Source: Bacteroidota bacterium (GTDB lineage: Bacteria; Bacteroidota; Bacteroidia; Flavobacteriales; Flavobacteriaceae). Taken from it: a stretch of 9,730 bases of DNA. Position 1 is the first letter of the stretch. Each line of letters begins with the position of its first letter. Positions 7,435-9,730 of this stretch are shown in pieces. The stretch spans positions 1-9,730 of the forward strand of contig JADWMI010000052.1 in assembly GCA_015767395.1 (NCBI GenBank), in the 5' to 3' direction. Made by a program: the position numbers and the translations under genes. A model generated the notes under the pieces. The model ran no database searches and was not told the DNA's origin. It was given only the letters and a program-made list of their open reading frames with translations.

Positions 7435-7456
7435 GATTCCTGATAAAATAGGAATC
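7435..7456. repeat. REP-like inverted repeat, copy 1
   Basis: GATTCCT (7435-7441) and AGGAATC (7450-7456) form a perfect 7-bp inverted repeat around an 8-nt A/T loop, starting 8 nt after the lepB stop. It shares its arms with the palindrome at 7478-7497, so the two look like degenerate copies of one small element in direct orientation about 42 nt apart. Confidence 0.55.
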
Positions 7457-7477
7457 CGTGTCCTGAACTAAAAATAG

Positions 7478-7497
7478 ATTCCTGCTTTCGCAGGAAT
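7478..7497. repeat. REP-like palindrome, copy 2
   Basis: ATTCCTGC (7478-7485) and GCAGGAAT (7490-7497) form a perfect 8-bp stem with a TTTC loop. Its G+C-richer stem stands out from the surrounding DNA. On the reverse strand the element reads in one frame as the SFLRKQES peptide typical of spurious ORFs created by dispersed GGAAT palindromes in many genomes. It is therefore likely one copy of a dispersed intergenic repeat rather than part of a gene. The lepB transcript could fold it as a 3' stabilising hairpin. Confidence 0.6.
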
Positions 7498-7506
7498 GAC
7501 AGCTGA

Positions 7507-7533
7507 TTATAAAAAACAGACTGTTTTTTATAA
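7507..7533 (+). terminator. Hairpin with T-run between lepB and the WbqC gene (terminator or attenuator)
   Basis: TTATAAAAAACAG (7507-7519) and CTGTTTTTTATAA (7521-7533) form a perfect 13-bp inverted repeat around a single A, so the real loop is probably the 3 nt GAC or larger. It is followed by ATATTTTTT, which makes it terminator-like, although the stem is A/T-rich with only two G-C pairs. It ends 12 nt before the WbqC ATG. It may close the dapB-lepB transcript, act as a partial terminator, or sit in the WbqC leader; no exact promoter motif was found between lepB and this hairpin. Confidence 0.55.
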
Positions 7534-7545
7534 ATATTTTTTAAA

Positions 7546-8160
7546 ATGATTTTATTGCAGCCAACATATTTTTCACCAATTATACAATATGTTGGTATTT
7601 CAAAAGCCTCAAAAATCATTTTTGAAAATGAAGATAATTTTCAAAAGCAAACCTATAGAAATCGTTGCTACATAAATACTGCGAATGGAAAACATTTATT
7701 AAATGTTCCTATTCAGCACAATAAAGATGTAAAACAAAAAACAAAAGATATAAAAATTGATTATAAAGACGGTTGGCAAAAGCTCCATTTAAAAACATTG
7801 GAAACAGCATATAATTCTTCTCCTTTTTTTGAATTTTATATTGATGATTTGTTACCTGTTTTTGAAAAACAAACAACGTTTTTAGTTGATTTAAATTTGA
7901 AGTGTCATGAATTTATAATGGATGCTTTACAAATAAAAATTTCTGCAATAAAATCAGTCGAATATTTAAAAGAAGTTGATTATTTAGACTTGCGAAAATT
8001 AGCCATCGCTAAGGGTCAAAATAATTTTCAATTAGAAAGATATATTCAGGTTTTTGAAGCAAACAATGGTTTTATTTCAAACTTAAGCATTTTAGATTTG
8101 TTATTTATGGAAGGTCCTAATGCACTCAATTATTTAGAAAACCAAACAATTCAATTTTAA
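7546..8160 (+). CDS. WbqC family protein
   Basis: A 204-residue soluble protein of the WbqC family. The name comes from O-antigen gene clusters, but the biochemical role is not established, and Bacteroidota copies usually sit beside lepB as here rather than in polysaccharide loci. The start MILLQPTYFSPIIQYVGISK matches the family's opening QPTYF motif, which fixes the ATG at 7546 even though only 12 nt separate it from a hairpin. Further family landmarks are FENEDNFQKQTYRNRCYI (26-43) with conserved Q34, R38 and R40, LLNVPI (51-56), DGWQKLHLKTLETAY (75-89), SSPFFEFY (91-98) and the C-terminal SILDLLFMEGPNALNYL (181-197). No signal peptide, membrane segment or known catalytic motif is visible. 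The stop codon is followed after 1 nt by the DUF6122 start, so those two genes are probably translated together. The family call is firm; a role in glycan modification is only by analogy. Confidence 0.85.
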   Translation: MILLQPTYFSPIIQYVGISKASKIIFENEDNFQKQTYRNRCYINTANGKHLLNVPIQHNKDVKQKTKDIKIDYKDGWQKLHLKTLETAYNSSPFFEFYIDDLLPVFEKQTTFLVDLNLKCHEFIMDALQIKISAIKSVEYLKEVDYLDLRKLAIAKGQNNFQLERYIQVFEANNGFISNLSILDLLFMEGPNALNYLENQTIQF

Positions 8161-8161
8161 T

Positions 8162-8479
8162 TTGGAAATTATACGATTTACTATTCACTACGGAATGCAT
8201 TTTTTAGTTCCTGGAATTTTAGCTTATGTATTTTTTAGAAAGAATTGGAAAAAGGTATGGCTGATATTTACACTTACCATGTTTGTTGATCTTGATCATT
8301 TATTAGCTTCACCCTTATTCGACCCAAACAGGTGCAGTCTTAACTTTCATCCACTTCACTCCTATTATGCCATTGCAGTTTATGCAATACTATTAGTACC
8401 TGCAAAAACAAGAATTATTGCAATAGGATTGCTATTTCATATGCTTACAGATTTTGTAGATTGTCTCTGGTTAAAATAA
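8162..8479 (+). CDS. DUF6122 small integral membrane protein
   Basis: A 105-residue hydrophobic protein matching the Bacteroidota family DUF6122, function unknown. It most likely starts at TTG (8162), 1 nt after the WbqC stop; the first ATG (M12) would remove the conserved IHYG segment, so the upstream start is preferred. Three or four hydrophobic helices are visible at about 13-25, 32-42, 67-80 and 84-95. Histidines and acids cluster at the helix ends: H9 and H13, the FVDLDHL motif (41-47, D43, D45, H46), DPNRC (54-58), FHPLHSYY (62-69, H63 and H66), and HMLTDFVD (93-100, H93, D97, D100). This spacing resembles the metal-ligand pattern of the DUF457/YdjM membrane-bound hydrolases (DLDH, H-x-x-H, H-x-x-x-D), which suggests a metal-dependent membrane enzyme; that link is inference. 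The transcription terminator begins within its last codon. Confidence 0.78.
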   Translation: MEIIRFTIHYGMHFLVPGILAYVFFRKNWKKVWLIFTLTMFVDLDHLLASPLFDPNRCSLNFHPLHSYYAIAVYAILLVPAKTRIIAIGLLFHMLTDFVDCLWLK

Positions 8480-8507
8480 TAAAAGATAATGTTGTCTTTT
8501 ATTATTT
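8474..8507 (+). terminator. Terminator closing the parA-DUF6122 block
   Basis: AAATAATAAAAGA (8474-8486) and TCTTTTATTATTT (8495-8507) form a perfect 13-bp stem around an 8-nt loop, followed by CTTTTC. The left arm includes the DUF6122 stop codon. The stem is A/T-rich, so strength is uncertain, but its position between two separate genes and the T-rich right flank support the call. Confidence 0.72.
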
Positions 8508-8522
8508 CTTTTCATATCTTTG
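8492..8522 (+). promoter_or_regulatory. Promoter of the RIC/ScdA-type gene
   Basis: A TTG (8492-8494) and an exact -7 element TATCTTTG (8515-8522) are separated by 20 nt, inside the 17-23 nt range for Bacteroidota promoters. The TTG lies in the loop of the preceding terminator. Transcription would start near 8529, about 14 nt before the ATG at 8543. No clear operator for an NO-responsive regulator is seen around it. Confidence 0.65.
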
Positions 8523-8542
8523 CAGTATAAAATATATTCAAC

Positions 8543-9220
8543 ATGATAGATATTAAAAATAAAACCATCGCAGAAATTGTAAGCGATGACATAAGTACCG
8601 CTTCCGTTTTTAAAAAATACAATTTAGATTTTTGTTGTGGTGGTGGAAAGACAGTTGAAAAGGCGTGTGAAAAAGCAAATCTCAATACTGAAGATGTTGT
8701 AAATGATTTATTAAACAACACTTCTCAAAATAGTGCTCCCAATTTAAATTTTAAAGATTGGAAAGCCGATTTTTTAGTTGATTACATTGTAAACGTTCAC
8801 CATACTTATGTAAAAGAAAATTTAAGTATTATAAATGAATTTGCTACTAAAGTTGCAACAGTTCACGGACACCACGCTCCTGAAACCATTGAAATAGATA
8901 ATTTATTTACCGCACTTTCAAATGAATTGATAAATCATTTAGAAAAAGAAGAAACTATTTTATTCCCAGCTATTAAAGCAAAAATAACAGATGCTACTTT
9001 TGAATACGATGCAGCCGTTATTGAAATTTTGGAAGATGAGCACGACCATGCGGGTACCATTGTAAAACAAATTCAGGCCTTAAGCAATAATTTTACACCA
9101 CCTGAATGGGCTTGTAACACCTATAAAGCATTGTATCACAAATTAGATGAATTTATAAACGATTTGTACCAGCATATACATTTAGAAAATAACATTTTAT
9201 TTCATAAAATTCGAGCATAA
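8543..9220 (+). CDS. Iron-sulfur cluster repair di-iron protein (RIC/ScdA/YtfE family)
   Basis: A 225-residue cytosolic di-iron protein of the RIC family, which helps restore iron-sulfur clusters after nitric oxide or oxidative damage. The N-terminal DUF542/ScdA-N domain (1 to about 58) contains the hallmark FCCGGG (30-35, C31 and C32) after the SVFKKYNLD segment. The hemerythrin-like four-helix domain (about 75-225) supplies candidate iron ligands that match E. coli YtfE in order and nearly in spacing: H87 in VHHTYV, H108 in VHGHHAPE, H132 and E136 in NHLEKEETILFPAI, H167 in EDEHDHAG, and H211 and E215 in YQHIHLENNILF. The length is normal (about 220 aa). It stands alone between two terminators with its own promoter, so it is monocistronic. 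No dnrN, norB or hcp-type gene is adjacent. Regulation by NO or oxygen is expected from the family but not shown by the sequence. Confidence 0.93.
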   Translation: MIDIKNKTIAEIVSDDISTASVFKKYNLDFCCGGGKTVEKACEKANLNTEDVVNDLLNNTSQNSAPNLNFKDWKADFLVDYIVNVHHTYVKENLSIINEFATKVATVHGHHAPETIEIDNLFTALSNELINHLEKEETILFPAIKAKITDATFEYDAAVIEILEDEHDHAGTIVKQIQALSNNFTPPEWACNTYKALYHKLDEFINDLYQHIHLENNILFHKIRA

Positions 9221-9240
9221 TTTTTTCACACTATTGTAAA

Positions 9241-9270
9241 AAAAATCCCAAAAGAAATTTTGGGATTTTT
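9241..9270. terminator. Bidirectional terminator between RIC and ettA
   Basis: AAAAATCCCAAAA (9241-9253), loop GAAA and TTTTGGGATTTTT (9258-9270) form a perfect 13-bp hairpin with a T-run on the right and an A-run on the left. It can therefore terminate both the plus-strand RIC transcript and the convergent minus-strand ettA transcript, whose stop codon is 8 nt away. Confidence 0.92.
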
Positions 9271-9277
9271 TTATTTA

Positions 9278-9730
9278 TTATCTAACTAGTTTTTTATACT
9301 TAATACGCTTCGGCATTAAATCGCCACCTAAACGTTTTTTCTTATTCTCTTCGTAATCAGAAAAGGAACCTTCAAAGAAATATACCTGAGAATCACCTTC
9401 AAAGGCTAAAATATGCGTACAAATTCTGTCTAAAAACCAACGGTCATGACTAATAACAACTGCACAACCAGCAAAATTTTCTAAACCTTCCTCTAATGCA
9501 CGTAAAGTATTAACATCTAAATCGTTTGTTGGCTCATCCAATAATAACACGTTTCCTTCTTCACGTAAAGTCATGGCTAAATGTAAACGGTTGCGCTCGC
9601 CACCCGATAATGCATTCACTTTTTTATTCTGTTCGCTTCCTGCAAAATTGAATCGACTCAAATAAGCTCTTGAATTAACTTGTTTTCCTCCCATTAAAAT
9701 CAATTCTTGTTCATCAGAAAAGTTTTGCCA
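9278..9730 (-). CDS. ettA: Energy-dependent translational throttle protein EttA, C-terminal part (runs off right edge)
   Basis: The reverse strand reads open from the right edge to a TAA at 9278-9280, giving the last 150 residues of an ABC-F ATPase that binds the ribosomal E site and gates translation according to ATP/ADP levels. The visible part belongs to the second nucleotide-binding domain: LILMGGKQVNSRAYLSRFNF, then the ABC signature LSGGERNRLHLAM, Walker B NVLLLDEPTNDLD with the catalytic glutamate, and the switch histidine in VISHDRWFLDRICTHILAFE. The tail EGSFSDYEENKKKRLGGD followed by PKRIKYKKL is characteristic of EttA rather than Uup or other ABC-F proteins. About three quarters of the usual ~560-residue protein, including the first ATPase domain and the arm linker, lies outside the window; the true start is not present, and in-frame TTG/ATG codons near 9700 are internal. 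It converges on the RIC gene. Confidence 0.93.
   Translation of the reverse strand, partial: WQNFSDEQELILMGGKQVNSRAYLSRFNFAGSEQNKKVNALSGGERNRLHLAMTLREEGNVLLLDEPTNDLDVNTLRALEEGLENFAGCAVVISHDRWFLDRICTHILAFEGDSQVYFFEGSFSDYEENKKKRLGGDLMPKRIKYKKLVR

Noticed and set aside
7234..7443. Plus-strand 69-codon frame at the end of lepB
   Set aside because: It is out of frame with lepB, whose conserved box E and C-terminal helix explain the region; there is no sign of a frameshift.
7377..7619. Minus-strand 80-codon open frame spanning the lepB-WbqC gap
   Set aside because: It overlaps the ends of two real genes, and its SFLRKQES and QESQ segments come from translating the REP-like palindromes, a known source of spurious ORFs.
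1..9730. Search for CRISPR arrays, tRNA/rRNA genes, insertion sequences, toxin-antitoxin or defence systems
   Set aside because: No regularly spaced repeats, cloverleaf-like segments, transposase or nuclease-system genes were seen; the window is compact housekeeping DNA.

Overview
The window looks like chromosomal DNA from a member of the Bacteroidota, most likely a Flavobacteriaceae relative. The DNA is strongly AT-rich. Start codons generally lack Shine-Dalgarno sequences and sit behind A/T-rich leaders. Three intergenic regions carry exact TAnnTTTG (-7) elements of the Bacteroidota sigma factor. Several products belong to families known mainly from this phylum (DUF2851, DUF5683, DUF6122, and signal peptidase I with an N-terminal multi-pass extension). 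I cannot name the genus.

Layout. Bases 1-568 (minus strand) hold the N-terminal 189 codons of a DUF2851 protein that runs off the left edge. A divergent spacer (569-685) leads to an NfsB-like nitroreductase and, 22 nt later, a full-length M20C dipeptidase (PepD type). These end at a perfect 28-nt palindromic terminator (2807-2834). Immediately after it starts the main block on the plus strand: parA, parB, DUF5683 membrane protein, dapB, lepB, WbqC family protein and DUF6122 membrane protein. Junctions in this block are tight: parA/parB overlap by 17 nt, parB/DUF5683 by 1 nt, DUF5683-dapB has a 2-nt gap, dapB-lepB 15 nt, and WbqC-DUF6122 1 nt. The only sizeable internal gap (7428-7545, between lepB and WbqC) carries two REP-like palindromes and a strong hairpin just before the WbqC start. 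A terminator overlapping the end of DUF6122 closes the block. A monocistronic RIC/ScdA-type di-iron repair protein follows, then a bidirectional terminator, and finally the C-terminal 150 codons of the translation factor EttA on the minus strand, cut by the right edge.

Functionally this is a core housekeeping region: chromosome segregation (ParAB) is linked to lysine/diaminopimelate synthesis (DapB), protein export (LepB) and poorly understood envelope-associated proteins (DUF5683, WbqC, DUF6122). I see no rRNA, tRNA, CRISPR array, transposase or prophage gene, and no convincing new defence or mobile system. The points most worth following up are a parS-like sequence inside pepD, promoters nested against terminator hairpins, the hairpin-rich leader of the WbqC gene, and metal-ligand-like motifs in DUF6122.
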